NCBI RefSeq assembly: GCF_902497555.1
Contig: NZ_CABVGP010000002.1
Span: 1,872,501-1,936,500, forward strand
Direction: 5' to 3'
Source: Amycolatopsis camponoti
GTDB lineage: Bacteria; Actinomycetota; Actinomycetes; Mycobacteriales; Pseudonocardiaceae
DNA: 64,000 bases
Part shown: positions 1 through 11,358 of the stretch, in pieces
Numbering within the stretch: the first letter of the stretch is position 1
Layout of the letters: each line of letters starts with the position of its first letter
Translations under genes and position numbers: made by a program
The notes under the pieces: model-generated
What the model was told of the DNA's origin: nothing
Databases searched by the model: none
The model's input: the letters and a program-made list of their open reading frames with translations, nothing else

Positions 1-957
1 GACCCGCGCCTGACCACGAGCGGCATGATCGTCGGCTCGCCCGCGTTCATGGCGCCGGAGCGCGTCGAAGGCCGCGAAGCGCTGCCCGCGTCCGACCTGT
101 GGTCCCTCGGCGCGACGCTGTTCTTCGCCGTCGAAGGCTCGATCCCGTTCGAGCGCGCGACCACGGCCGCGACGCTGCACGCGATCATGACCGAGATCCC
201 GTACCTGACCCGCGGCCAGGGCCCGATCGCCGCGGCGATCCTCGGCCTGCTCGTCGCCAACCCCGACGCGCGGCTCACCGCGGCGCAGGCGCAGAACCTG
301 CTGACGACGGCGCAGGGCATGCGGCCGACCCCGCCGGGCGGCACGGCGATGGTCAGCCCGATGACGCGGGTCGCACCGCAGCCGCCGAAGAAGGACCACC
401 GCGCCCTGTGGATCTCGGTCGCCGCCGTGGCGGTCGTCGGTGCCCTGGTCGGCGGCTTCTTCGCGGGCAAGGCGTTCGAGGCCCCGGCTGTCGACGAGCA
501 GAAGCTGCCGACGATGACCTTCGGCCTCGGCGGGCAGATGCGGGTCGACGCCAGTTCGAGCTACCTCTGCTACAACGCCCCGGTCCAGGACGGCGGCGTC
601 ATCAGCGACGCGAACGACGGCGACTGCAAGGAGAGCCACACCCTCGAGATCTACGACGCCGGAGACGTCATCGGCACCGCGAGCTGGTCCGACAGCGACG
701 CGGCCATCGCCGGCTACCCGGGCCTGGCCGCCACCACCGCGGCCGCCGAAGCCCGCTGCGCGGCCTCGTTCCGCTCGTCGATCGTCCCCGCGACCCAGCG
801 CGACGGCCTCAAGTACCGGGCGCTCGTGCCGACCCAGGCGCAGTGGCAGAGCGTCCCGACCGAAAGCGGTGAGTACCCGACGCGCGAGTTCTACTGCGTG
901 CTGGCCAAGGCCGACGGCGGACCGATCTCCGCGCCGATCGTGACCAAGGTCAAGTAG
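1..957 (+). CDS. Serine/threonine protein kinase, C-terminal part (5' end outside window)
   Basis: The frame is open from base 1, so this is the 3' part of a longer gene. The first ~100 codons match the C-terminal lobe of a Hanks-type kinase: G-S-P-A-F-M-A-P-E-R is the P+1 loop/APE motif and S-D-L-W-S-L-G-A-T-L the subdomain IX segment. A Pro-rich juxtamembrane stretch follows, then one membrane helix (about codons 134-156, ALWISVAAVAVVGALVGG) and a ~150-residue extracellular region with several Cys. That is the PknB-like layout: cytoplasmic kinase, one helix, external sensor. There are no PASTA repeats, so the external ligand cannot be guessed. The catalytic loop lies upstream of the window, so activity cannot be judged. 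Family call firm; substrate unknown. Confidence 0.85.
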   Translation, partial: DPRLTTSGMIVGSPAFMAPERVEGREALPASDLWSLGATLFFAVEGSIPFERATTAATLHAIMTEIPYLTRGQGPIAAAILGLLVANPDARLTAAQAQNLLTTAQGMRPTPPGGTAMVSPMTRVAPQPPKKDHRALWISVAAVAVVGALVGGFFAGKAFEAPAVDEQKLPTMTFGLGGQMRVDASSSYLCYNAPVQDGGVISDANDGDCKESHTLEIYDAGDVIGTASWSDSDAAIAGYPGLAATTAAAEARCAASFRSSIVPATQRDGLKYRALVPTQAQWQSVPTESGEYPTREFYCVLAKADGGPISAPIVTKVK

Positions 958-3767
<2,810 letters not shown>

Positions 3768-3781
3768 CTTCCGGTCTTCGT

Positions 3782-3828
3782 CATGAGGGGCCCCGCATGG
3801 ACTTCACGTCCATGAGGGGCCCCTCATG
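3782..3828. terminator. Long perfect-type hairpin after rnj
   Basis: Two 21-nt arms (3782-3802 and 3808-3828) are reverse complements with one mismatch, around the 5-nt loop TTCAC. The arms contain ATGAGGGGCCCC, so each half is itself nearly palindromic. It starts 14 nt after the rnj stop and has no T-run, as is common for actinobacterial terminators. Confidence 0.75.
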
Positions 3829-3935
3829 GCTTTCCGGCGCACCACCTTGGCCAGCCCGAGGGCGAAGGCGATGGTGGCGGTCTGGCGGAGCAGGGCGCGG
3901 CGTGCCCGGCGCTGGTCGGCTCGTGTCGGTTTCAT
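3804..3935 (-). CDS. Hypothetical small basic protein (43 aa), tentative
   Basis: This short frame starts at an ATG with a GGGGGT stretch ~6 nt upstream and encodes MKPTRADQRRARRALL-, followed by a hydrophobic TATIAFALGLAKVV segment and a basic tail. The pattern is a tiny single-pass membrane protein with a positive N-terminus. An upstream in-frame ATG at 3989 would give 61 aa. The last ~9 codons lie inside the rnj terminator hairpin, which weakens the call. No family recognised. The rest of the 354-nt gap (3768-4121) shows nothing else except the RBS of the next gene. Confidence 0.3.
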   Translation of the reverse strand: MKPTRADQRRARRALLRQTATIAFALGLAKVVRRKAMRGPSWT

Positions 3936-4121
3936 GCTTACCCCCAAGCGGTCGGGCTCCAGTGTCGCGCGCGGGCCGGGCGCGGACATCCCACTTCAGG
4001 CCACTGGCTCATCCCACCCGGGTATGAGCGGCCGCTGTTAGGCCGTCTGGACCACGAGCCGGTGGATTGCCGGGCGCTAACCTTGATCCCCACCCCGCCT
4101 CGCCGAAGAGAGGCCGCGCCG

Positions 4122-5768
4122 ATGGGACGCCACTCGCCGGACGGACGACGACGCCGGCTGCTCGTGCCCGCCCTCGCGACCGGTCTCGTGGTCGTTCTCG
4201 GGGCCGCGGCCTGGGTCACCGTCTCGGCGGTGCGGTCCCGGCCCACGTGCGAGCAGCCCGCCAAGGTCCTCGTCGCCGCGTCCGCCGACATCGCGCCCGC
4301 GCTTTCGATCGTGGCGCGTGGTCTCGACCTCCGCTGCGGCAGCGTCGAGGTCCAGACCAGGGAGGCGGCCGCCGCGGCCGAGCAGCTCGCCCTGTCCGAC
4401 GGCAGCCCGCGGCCGCAGGTGTGGGTGCCGGACTCGACCCTCGCGCTGCGCCGCGCCCACCAGCTCGGCGCGGCCGACGTCCCCGAGTCCGGGGCGTCGA
4501 TGGCCAGTTCGCCGGTGGTGCTGGCCGTCGCCGAGGACGTCGCGAAGGGCATCGGCTGGCCCGACCACCAGCCCACCTGGGCGGAGGTCCTGGGCGCGCA
4601 GGGTGCCGTCCCGGGGATGTCGGACCCGGCGCGCGACTCGGTCGGCGCGATGGCGCTGCTCGGCTTGAAGGAGAGCGTCCGCGCGGCCACCGAGCCGGCG
4701 GGCGCGTACGTCGCAATGCTGCGGCGGGTCTCGGCCAACACGCTCGGCGCGGAGACGGACCTGATCGCGCGGCTGCCGGGCTCGGGCGCCACCGGCGGCA
4801 CGGCCGCGGTGACGATGTTCCCCGCGTCGGAGAACTCGGTGCTGCGCCACAACATCGAGGACGCGACGTCGCCGCTCGTCGCCGTCTACTCGACCGCGGT
4901 GCCCACATTGGACTACCCGTTCGCCGAGCTGGGCGGGATCACCCCACAGCAGCGGCCGATCATCGAGGCGCTCCGGGAAGCGGCTCTCGGCGACGCGGGC
5001 GCGGACGCCATCGCGAAGACGGGCCTGCGCGCGGCGGGCGGCCAGGCGCTGCGCGACCACGACGACGACCGGAGGGTGTCGACGTCCGGTTTCCGGGCGG
5101 CGAACCTGCCGGCTGCGGGAGCCGTCGACGAGCTGCTCAACCAGTGGGCCGGGATCAACCTGAGCGCGCGGGTGCAGGTGCTCGTCGACGTGTCGGGGTC
5201 GATGAACGCGCAGGTGCCGGGGACCGGGCTGAACCGGATGCAGCTGTCGATGCAGGCGACGGCGAAGGCGCTGCACCTGTTCAAGCCCACGACCCAGCTG
5301 CGGATGCTGGCGTTCTCGACGCGGCTCGACGGCGACAAGGACTACCGCGAGCTGCTGCCGATGGCGTCGGTGGCCCAGCACCTGGCGACCGGTGCGCTGG
5401 ACAAGCTGGCCCAGGTGAAGGCCACCCCGAACGGCGGAACGGGGTTGTACGACAGCGTCCTGGACACGTACCGCACCGCGCGCCGCGAGTGGGAGCCGGG
5501 CCGGCTCAACCTGGTGATCGTCCTGACGGACGGCCGCAACGAGGACCCACACGGAATCGCGCGCGCGGACCTGCTGGCCGAGCTGGCGAAGCTCCAGGAC
5601 CCCCACCGCCCGATCCCCCTGATCGGCGTGGGCATCGGCCCGGACGCGGACAAAGCGGAACTGGACCAGCTGACCAAGGCAACGGGCGGCCAGGCGTTCG
5701 TGGCCCCGGACCCGGCCAAGATCACGGACGTGTTTTTCGGAGCCCTGAGCCGAATCGCCGGCGGCTAG
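4122..5768 (+). CDS. Substrate-binding and von Willebrand factor A domain protein, membrane-anchored
   Basis: 548 aa from the ATG preceded by GAAGAGAGG; an in-frame GTG at 4062 would add 20 residues without an RBS. A basic N-terminus (GRRRRLL) and a hydrophobic helix (about residues 15-36) make an uncleaved or signal anchor. Residues ~45-310 resemble a periplasmic solute-binding fold (VLVAASADIAPALS at the start). Residues ~350-545 are a vWA domain with the MIDAS motif DVSGSMN and the downstream ILTDGRNED. Such fused proteins are common in actinobacteria and probably bind a metal-dependent ligand at the cell surface; the ligand is unknown. The WYL regulator begins ~46 nt downstream on the same strand. 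Confidence 0.8.
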   Translation: MGRHSPDGRRRRLLVPALATGLVVVLGAAAWVTVSAVRSRPTCEQPAKVLVAASADIAPALSIVARGLDLRCGSVEVQTREAAAAAEQLALSDGSPRPQVWVPDSTLALRRAHQLGAADVPESGASMASSPVVLAVAEDVAKGIGWPDHQPTWAEVLGAQGAVPGMSDPARDSVGAMALLGLKESVRAATEPAGAYVAMLRRVSANTLGAETDLIARLPGSGATGGTAAVTMFPASENSVLRHNIEDATSPLVAVYSTAVPTLDYPFAELGGITPQQRPIIEALREAALGDAGADAIAKTGLRAAGGQALRDHDDDRRVSTSGFRAANLPAAGAVDELLNQWAGINLSARVQVLVDVSGSMNAQVPGTGLNRMQLSMQATAKALHLFKPTTQLRMLAFSTRLDGDKDYRELLPMASVAQHLATGALDKLAQVKATPNGGTGLYDSVLDTYRTARREWEPGRLNLVIVLTDGRNEDPHGIARADLLAELAKLQDPHRPIPLIGVGIGPDADKAELDQLTKATGGQAFVAPDPAKITDVFFGALSRIAGG

Positions 5769-5814
5769 GGCGTGTCTGCTCGTTATTCGACCTCTTGGGC
5801 CGAGGATGGGCGAC

Positions 5815-6831
5815 GTGGCACGGCCGACAGCTCGGGTACTGACGTTGCTCGAGTTGTTGCAGTCCGGTGGCACCCGTACCTCTGCCGAGCTGGCCGAGCG
5901 GCTGAACGTGGATGGACGCACGGTGCGCCGCTACGTGGAGCACTTGCGTGACCTCGGCATTCCGGTGGATTCCGTGCGTGGTCGTTACGGCGGCTACCGA
6001 CTGGCGCGCCACTACCGGATGCCTCCGTTGATGCTCACCGACGAGGAAGCGCTGGCGGTCGTCTGGGGGCTTCTGCTGACAGGCCGGCCGGGGTCCGGTC
6101 CGGCCTCGATCGGTGACGTGGAGGCCGCCACCTCGAAGGTCCGCCGGGTACTGCCCCCGGCCCTGGCACGGCAGATCGACGCAGTGGTCGAAACCGTGAA
6201 TTTCACCGGCGGCCGGATCGGCGAGGCCGAGCGCACCGGGGGTGGCGAGGAGGCAAGCGCGAGAGTGCTTCTCGGACTGGCGCAGGCGGCGCGGGACCGG
6301 CGTCCGATCGCCTTCGACTACCTGCCGCGGCACGGACCCGCACGGTCGCGCACCGTTCATCCGCACGGCATCGTTGCCGTGCACGGGCTGCTCTACCTCA
6401 CCGGCCACGACGTCGGGCGCCAGGCGGAGCGGACGTTCCGCCTGGACCGCATCGCCGGTCTGCGCCTGCTGGAGGGCACGTTCGAGGTGCCGGACGACCT
6501 GAACCCGGTGCAGCGGGTCGTGGGCCCGCTCGGGGCGGGTCCCGGGCGACATGAGGTGTCAGTGCTCGTCGACGCCGAGGCAGTGCAGGTGCGAGCGTTG
6601 TTCCCGGAGACGCTGGCATCGGTCGAACCGGTAGCCGGCGTCGCCGGAAATGGTCGGTGGCTGAGAATTTTCGTCCGTGCGGAACGTCTGGAATGGGTCG
6701 CGGGAAGGTTGGCCGCGCTCGATCGGCCGTTCGTCATCGAGCAGCCGAAAGCTCTGCACGGAGTCGTTGCCGCGCTGGGACAGAAGCTGATCGCCGCGGC
6801 GATCGTCGATCCCGGTGGCGACTCGAGCTAG
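5815..6831 (+). CDS. YafY-type HTH/WYL-domain transcriptional regulator
   Basis: 338 aa. The N-terminal winged HTH (RVLTLLELLQSGG...VDGRTVRRYVEHLRDLG) is followed by VRGRYGGYRL, the hallmark of the YafY/DeoR-like WYL family, and a WYL ligand-sensing region in the C-terminal half. The GTG at 5815 has GAGG ~9 nt upstream; the ATG at 5806 is the alternative. Its 3' end overlaps by 4 nt the convergent VOC gene. YafY regulators are often found beside glyoxalase-fold genes, so control of that neighbour is plausible but not shown. Confidence 0.85.
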   Translation: MARPTARVLTLLELLQSGGTRTSAELAERLNVDGRTVRRYVEHLRDLGIPVDSVRGRYGGYRLARHYRMPPLMLTDEEALAVVWGLLLTGRPGSGPASIGDVEAATSKVRRVLPPALARQIDAVVETVNFTGGRIGEAERTGGGEEASARVLLGLAQAARDRRPIAFDYLPRHGPARSRTVHPHGIVAVHGLLYLTGHDVGRQAERTFRLDRIAGLRLLEGTFEVPDDLNPVQRVVGPLGAGPGRHEVSVLVDAEAVQVRALFPETLASVEPVAGVAGNGRWLRIFVRAERLEWVAGRLAALDRPFVIEQPKALHGVVAALGQKLIAAAIVDPGGDSS

Positions 6832-7283
6832 GACCGCGTGGGCGGTGGCATCTGGGGTGTCCGGTTCTGCTGCAGTTGCCGCGCCTGCGGCGTGACCGGC
6901 GTGTAGAGGTTGACGAGCGACCCTTCGGGGTCGCGGATCAGAACGGACATGTTGCCCCAGGGCATCATCGTGGGCGCCTGCACGACGTCGAGGCCATCGC
7001 CGAGTTCGGTCTTCATGCGGGCAAGCAGGGATTCGACGTCCTCCACGACGAACTCGACGATGGCGGTGCGGTTGGCGGCCGCTCGCGGTGGGTTGTCCGT
7101 GATGAAAGCGACCCGCTCCGGCGCGCTGAGCGCGAATGTCGCGGACGGTGTCACCAGCTCGACGAAGTCGTCGGTCAGGTACTGCGGGGTGGCGCCGGTG
7201 AGGACCTCGTAGAAGCGGACGAGTCGCGGTAGGTCGTCGGTGATCACGCGGACGGAGGCCAGTTGGACGGTGTTCGTTGTCAT
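6828..7283 (-). CDS. VOC family protein (glyoxalase/bleomycin-resistance fold)
   Basis: 151 aa with the paired beta-alpha-beta-beta-beta modules of the vicinal oxygen chelate fold: ASVRVITDDLPRLVRFYEVLTG at the N-terminus and IRDPEGSLVNLYTP at the C-terminus. Metal ligands and substrate cannot be assigned. A leaderless-type -10 (TAGCGT) lies 7 nt before the ATG, which favours this start over an upstream in-frame ATG at 7313. Convergent with, and overlapping, the WYL regulator. Confidence 0.8.
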   Translation of the reverse strand: MTTNTVQLASVRVITDDLPRLVRFYEVLTGATPQYLTDDFVELVTPSATFALSAPERVAFITDNPPRAAANRTAIVEFVVEDVESLLARMKTELGDGLDVVQAPTMMPWGNMSVLIRDPEGSLVNLYTPVTPQARQLQQNRTPQMPPPTRS

Positions 7284-7290
7284 GATCACG

Positions 7291-7296
7291 ACGCTA
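7291..7296 (-). promoter_or_regulatory. Leaderless-type -10 element of the VOC gene
   Basis: On the minus strand TAGCGT is followed by exactly 7 nt and then the ATG at 7283; no RBS is seen. Confidence 0.5.
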
Positions 7297-7337
7297 TCGC
7301 GAATACCGGACACAACCTGTCCGGCTTCCCGGCACGG

Positions 7338-8699
7338 TCAATCACTCGTGACGCCCGATCGCCGGCGGCTGATGAAGGCGTACACCGCCAAGATCACCGC
7401 CAAGCTGACCAAGCTCAGATACAACTGGGCCCGCGTGTCCTCGTCCACGAACAGCATCGACGCCACCACGACCAGCGTCATGGCCAACGTCAGCCAGCTC
7501 AGCCACGGATACCCCCACATCCGCAGCTTCAAGAGCTCAGGCGACGAAGCCTCCAGCTGCCGGCGCATTCGCAGCTGGGAGCCGCAAATGATCGCGTACA
7601 CGAACAATGCCACCGCGCCCGCCGAATTGATGATGAAGTAGAAGATCTTGTCCGGGGACACGTAACTCATCACCACCGCCACGTACCCGATCGAGGTGGA
7701 CGCCAGGATCGCCTTCCACGGCACCCCGCGTGCGTTCGTGTGCGCCACCCACGTCGGGGCCCAGCCGTGGCGGCGCAGCGCGAACAACATCCGGGATGCC
7801 GTGTACAGCCCCGAATTCAGCACCGACAGCGCCGCCGTCAGGACGACCGCACTGACCACTGTGGACGCCGCCGGGACGCCGAAACGGCCGAACGCCGCCG
7901 CGAACGGGCTCGTCTCGCTCGGGATCTCGCGCCACGGGGTGATCATCACCAGCAGGGCCACCGAACCCACGTAGAACACGATCACGCGCCAGACGATCGT
8001 CGACGTCGCCTTGCGGACCGCCGTCTCCGGCTGGTCGGACTCGGCCGCCGCGATCGTCACGATCTCCGCGCCGAAATACGAAAAGATCACGATGACCACG
8101 CCGTGGACGACCGAAAACCCGCCGTGGGGCACGAAACCGTCGAGGCCGATGTTGCCCACCGAGAAATGCGCGCCCGGCCAGAGCCCGAGCACGAACAGCA
8201 GGCCCAGTACCAGGAACACCACGATGGTCGCGACCTTGATCGACGCCAGCCAGAACTCCGTCTCGCCGAACGACCGCGCCGACGCCAGGTTGGTCGCCGT
8301 CAGCAGCAGCATCAGCGCCAGCGAGAACACCCATTGCGGCACACCGGGAATCCAGCCCTGCAGGATCTTCGCGCCGGCCACCGCTTCGAACGCGACCACG
8401 CCGACCCAGAAGTACCAGTACAGCCAGCCGATCGTGAAGCCCGCCCAGCCGCCGAGCGAGTCGCGCGCGTACTCCATGAACGAGCCGAGCGCCGGCGCCG
8501 CCGTCGCCATCTCGCCGAGCATCCGCATGACGAGCACCACGAGCAGCCCGCCCAGCGCGTACGAAAGCACGGCCGCCGGGCCGACGGTGCTGATCACCGC
8601 GCCGCTGCCGATGAACAGGCTCGCGCCGATGATGCCGCCGAGGGCGATCATCCGGACGTGCCGCTGCCGCAGCTCGGGCCGCAGCCCCGACGTCGTCAT
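7338..8699 (-). CDS. Amino acid permease (APC superfamily, GabP/AnsP-like)
   Basis: 453 aa with about 12 hydrophobic helices. The N-terminus RHVRMIALGGIIGASLFIGSG is the signature of the amino acid transporter family: first helix broken by GGIIG with the conserved FIGSG. Later motifs include SFMEYARDSLGGWAGF and SRMLFALRRHGWAP. It should import an amino acid (or GABA) with protons across the cytoplasmic membrane; the substrate is not predictable. The ATG at 8699 is chosen; an in-frame ATG at 8717 adds six residues. The EamA gene upstream ends 23-41 nt away on the same strand, so the two are probably co-transcribed. Confidence 0.85.
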   Translation of the reverse strand: MTTSGLRPELRQRHVRMIALGGIIGASLFIGSGAVISTVGPAAVLSYALGGLLVVLVMRMLGEMATAAPALGSFMEYARDSLGGWAGFTIGWLYWYFWVGVVAFEAVAGAKILQGWIPGVPQWVFSLALMLLLTATNLASARSFGETEFWLASIKVATIVVFLVLGLLFVLGLWPGAHFSVGNIGLDGFVPHGGFSVVHGVVIVIFSYFGAEIVTIAAAESDQPETAVRKATSTIVWRVIVFYVGSVALLVMITPWREIPSETSPFAAAFGRFGVPAASTVVSAVVLTAALSVLNSGLYTASRMLFALRRHGWAPTWVAHTNARGVPWKAILASTSIGYVAVVMSYVSPDKIFYFIINSAGAVALFVYAIICGSQLRMRRQLEASSPELLKLRMWGYPWLSWLTLAMTLVVVASMLFVDEDTRAQLYLSLVSLAVILAVYAFISRRRSGVTSD

Positions 8700-8740
8700 G
8701 GTGTGGAATTCTCGCATTCCGACGTCACTTCGTGAAGAAC

Positions 8741-9688
8741 TCAGCTCGTCAGGATCGCCGACTTCCGCTGCACCAGGAACGCGCCGGCCAGCAGGATCGC
8801 CGAGCCGAGCAGCTGCGGCCAGGTGAGCTCCTCGCCGAGCAGCGCCCACGCCGTGACCGTGACGATCACCGGCTCGACCAGGCCGAGCACGCTCGCCACC
8901 GACGCCGGCAGGTGCCGCAGCGACGAAATCCCGAAGACGTAGGCCAGCACGGTGGCGACCAGCACCAGCAGGACGAGCAGGAGCCACACCGGCGGGCGCC
9001 AGGGGCCGAACGCGACGTCCGTGCCGAGCAGCCCGACCGGCCACGTCCACGGCGGCGCGACCAGGCTGACCAGGACCGCGCCGATCACCATGCCCCAGGT
9101 GACCAGGCCCAGCGGGTCGATGTCGGCCACCGCGCGCTCGCCGAGCAGGAAGTACCCGGCCGAGCACAGCGCCGCGCCGAGGCCGGCGAGCAGTCCGAGG
9201 CCGTTGAGCGTGACCCCCTGCCAGACCTGGGCGACCAGCGACAGCCCCGCCATGGCCAGGGCGATGCCGCCCCACACCGACCGCGGCAGCCGGTGGCCCC
9301 GCACGAACCGCACCCACAGCGCGATGAGCACCGGCGAGATGAACTCCAGCAGGATCGCGATGCCGACCGGGATCCGGCCCGCGGCGACGAAGTACAGCAG
9401 CTGCACGCCGGCGACGCCGAGCAGGCCGTACCCGGCCAGCACAGGCAGCTCGCTCCGGCGCACCCGCAGCTTCCGCGGCGCCACCAGCGCCACCCCGGCG
9501 AGCAGCACGAGCCCGGCGACCCCGATCCGCATCGCGGCCACCTGCTCCGGGCTGAACCCGGCGGACATCGCGGACTTGCCCAGCGTGCCCGACGTGCTGA
9601 AGAACAGCGCCGCGAGCAGCACGAGCGTGGTCCCGCGGCCGCGGTGGGCGACCCGGGGAGGTGCGAGGACGGGCAGCTCGGTGGTCAC
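8741..9688 (-). CDS. EamA/DMT-family exporter (RhtA-like)
   Basis: 315 aa with ten predicted helices in two homologous halves, the drug/metabolite transporter layout. LLAALFFSTSGTLGKSAM marks helix 1 and the second EamA repeat begins near LGLLAGLGAALCSAGYFLLGERAV. Homologues export amino acids such as threonine/homoserine or other small metabolites. Start GTG 9688 is preferred over the adjacent GTG 9691 because TAGAGT lies 7 nt upstream of 9688 (leaderless pattern). Likely in an operon with the amino acid permease, pairing an exporter with an importer. Confidence 0.8.
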   Translation of the reverse strand: MTTELPVLAPPRVAHRGRGTTLVLLAALFFSTSGTLGKSAMSAGFSPEQVAAMRIGVAGLVLLAGVALVAPRKLRVRRSELPVLAGYGLLGVAGVQLLYFVAAGRIPVGIAILLEFISPVLIALWVRFVRGHRLPRSVWGGIALAMAGLSLVAQVWQGVTLNGLGLLAGLGAALCSAGYFLLGERAVADIDPLGLVTWGMVIGAVLVSLVAPPWTWPVGLLGTDVAFGPWRPPVWLLLVLLVLVATVLAYVFGISSLRHLPASVASVLGLVEPVIVTVTAWALLGEELTWPQLLGSAILLAGAFLVQRKSAILTS

Positions 9689-9695
9689 CACCGCG

Positions 9696-9701
9696 ACTCT
9701 A
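9696..9701 (-). promoter_or_regulatory. Leaderless-type -10 element of the EamA gene
   Basis: Minus-strand TAGAGT, then 7 nt, then GTG (9688). A matching TAGAGT occurs 8 nt before the wrbA start (10361-10366). Confidence 0.45.
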
Positions 9702-9737
9702 GGGCCCGCGGCGTGACTACCGAAACGGGTTTTCCGG

Positions 9738-10352
9738 TTATTCCGCCCGCTTCAGCCCGGTCGCGACGTGCGTCGTGATCGTGGCCAGCCGCCGCCCCTG
9801 GACGCGCAGCGCGCCGAGGGCCAGGTCGTCCGGCGCCGCCGACTTGCGCGACACGAACGAGCCGCCGTACGGGTTGCCGGACTCCATCAGGTGCGGGTCG
9901 GTGTAGCCGAGCGGGACGACGATCGCGCCCCAGTGGTAGAAGACGTTGTTGATCGCCAGCAGCGTCGACTCCAGGCCGCCGTGCCGGGTGGACGCCGTCG
10001 TGAACGACGTCGCGACCTTGTCGGCCAGCTTCCCCTTCGCCCACAACCCACCCGTGCTGTCCAAGTAGGACTTCAGCTGGGCGGCCGGGCCGCCGAACCG
10101 GGTCGGGCTGCCGAAGGCGAGGCCATCGGCCCACACGAGGTCGTCGAGCGTGGCCAGTGCGTGGTGCGGGCCCGAGTCGATCCACGCCTGCCAGCGCGGG
10201 TTCTGCGCGATGGCCTCGGCGGGCACCGTCTCCGGCACGGTCCGCACCCGCACCTCGGCCCCGGTCTCGCGGGCGCCCGCGGCGAGCGCCTCGGCGAGGG
10301 CGGCCGTGTTGCCGGTCGAGCTGTAGTAGACGACGAGTATCCGTGTGCTCAC
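9738..10352 (-). CDS. wrbA: NAD(P)H:quinone oxidoreductase, WrbA-type flavodoxin
   Basis: 204 aa. The N-terminal VVYYSSTGNTAALAEAL is the FMN phosphate-binding loop. FGSPTRFGGPAAQLKSYLDSTGGLWAKG and FTTASTRHGG match WrbA, which reduces quinones by two electrons with FMN and limits oxidative stress. Length is normal (~200 aa). GTG start with TAGAGT 8 nt upstream and no RBS. It precedes the EamA gene by 46 nt on the same strand, with its own probable promoter. Confidence 0.9.
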   Translation of the reverse strand: MSTRILVVYYSSTGNTAALAEALAAGARETGAEVRVRTVPETVPAEAIAQNPRWQAWIDSGPHHALATLDDLVWADGLAFGSPTRFGGPAAQLKSYLDSTGGLWAKGKLADKVATSFTTASTRHGGLESTLLAINNVFYHWGAIVVPLGYTDPHLMESGNPYGGSFVSRKSAAPDDLALGALRVQGRRLATITTHVATGLKRAE

Positions 10353-10386
10353 GTCCGCCGACTCTAGGCGTGCCGCGGCGGGCGTC

Positions 10387-11214
10387 TCAGGATCCGGACT
10401 TGGGCTTCCACGGGCTGACGGTGTCGGTGGGCCGCGTCGGGTCGTGGAACCGCGGCCGGTCCAGCTCGCCCGCGCGCAGCGGGACCAGGCCGTCCGTGAT
10501 GGCCTGCATGATCTTCGCGTGCGCGCGCACGCCGGCGCCCGGGCGCTCCGGCTCGACGTCCGACAGGTCGACCGGGTCGCCGAAGTGCACCCGGAACTTC
10601 GGGCGGCGCAGGGGCGCGCTGAGCCCGGAGCGGGCGAGCGGGAGCAGGTCGGCCGGGCCGTTGACGGTCTCGGTGCCCCAGTAGACGGCCTCGTGCGCGC
10701 CCCACTGGCTGATCGGGATCACCGGCACGCCCGCGGCCAGCGCGAGCCGCGCCGCGCCGGTCTTGCCGCGCTCGGGCCACAGGCCCGGGTCGTGGCTGAT
10801 CCGGCCCTCCGGGTAGACGATGATCGGCTCGCGCGTGGTCTTGAGCGCTTCGACGGCCTCGGCGAACTGCCCGACGGCGGTCGCGGCGATCTTCCGGTCG
10901 ACCCGCAGGTGGCCGCTGACCCGCAGCGCCGGCCCGATCACCGGGGCGTCGAGGATGCCGCCGGCCAGCATGAACCGCGGGTTGATGCCGATCCGCTTGC
11001 ACGCGGCCATCAGCACGAACGCGTCGAACACGCCGATGTGGTTCGCGGTCATCAGCAGCGGCTTGCCGCGCAGCTGGGCCGGGATGCGCCCGCTGACGGT
11101 CAGCCGCCCGACGAGGTTGACCAGTCCCCGGTCGATGTTCAGCATGGTCCGCCAGAGGGCGGGGGCACGGCGGGGCGGTTCGTCGGTGCGCAGCGCGAGC
11201 ATGGGGCAGAGCAT
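10387..11214 (-). CDS. 1-acyl-sn-glycerol-3-phosphate acyltransferase (PlsC family)
   Basis: About 275 aa. Block I NHIGVFD supplies the catalytic HX4D, block III is YPEGRISHD and block IV PVIPISQWG. It acylates lysophosphatidic acid or a related glycerolipid at the membrane during phospholipid synthesis. The start is uncertain: ATG 11214 is used; GTG 11244 and ATG 11202 are alternatives and none has a strong RBS. It diverges from ftsK across ~145 nt. Confidence 0.85.
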   Translation of the reverse strand: MLCPMLALRTDEPPRRAPALWRTMLNIDRGLVNLVGRLTVSGRIPAQLRGKPLLMTANHIGVFDAFVLMAACKRIGINPRFMLAGGILDAPVIGPALRVSGHLRVDRKIAATAVGQFAEAVEALKTTREPIIVYPEGRISHDPGLWPERGKTGAARLALAAGVPVIPISQWGAHEAVYWGTETVNGPADLLPLARSGLSAPLRRPKFRVHFGDPVDLSDVEPERPGAGVRAHAKIMQAITDGLVPLRAGELDRPRFHDPTRPTDTVSPWKPKSGS

Positions 11215-11345
11215 GGCAGACGCCGATTTCACCCGATTGCGCACTGGCCGGATCGGTTCACCCGGATGGCCGCTCGTGCCCGGGTGTGAGGCAGAAGTTC
11301 ACCCTGCGCCGAGAGTGGCGCATGTGACGAAGGGCCACGGCCGGT

Positions 11346-11351
11346 TACCGT
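11346..11351 (+). promoter_or_regulatory. Leaderless-type -10 element of ftsK
   Basis: TACCGT, then 7 nt, then the ATG at 11359; this favours ATG 11359 over GTG 11350, which lies inside the motif. Confidence 0.5.
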
Positions 11352-11358
11352 GGAACGC

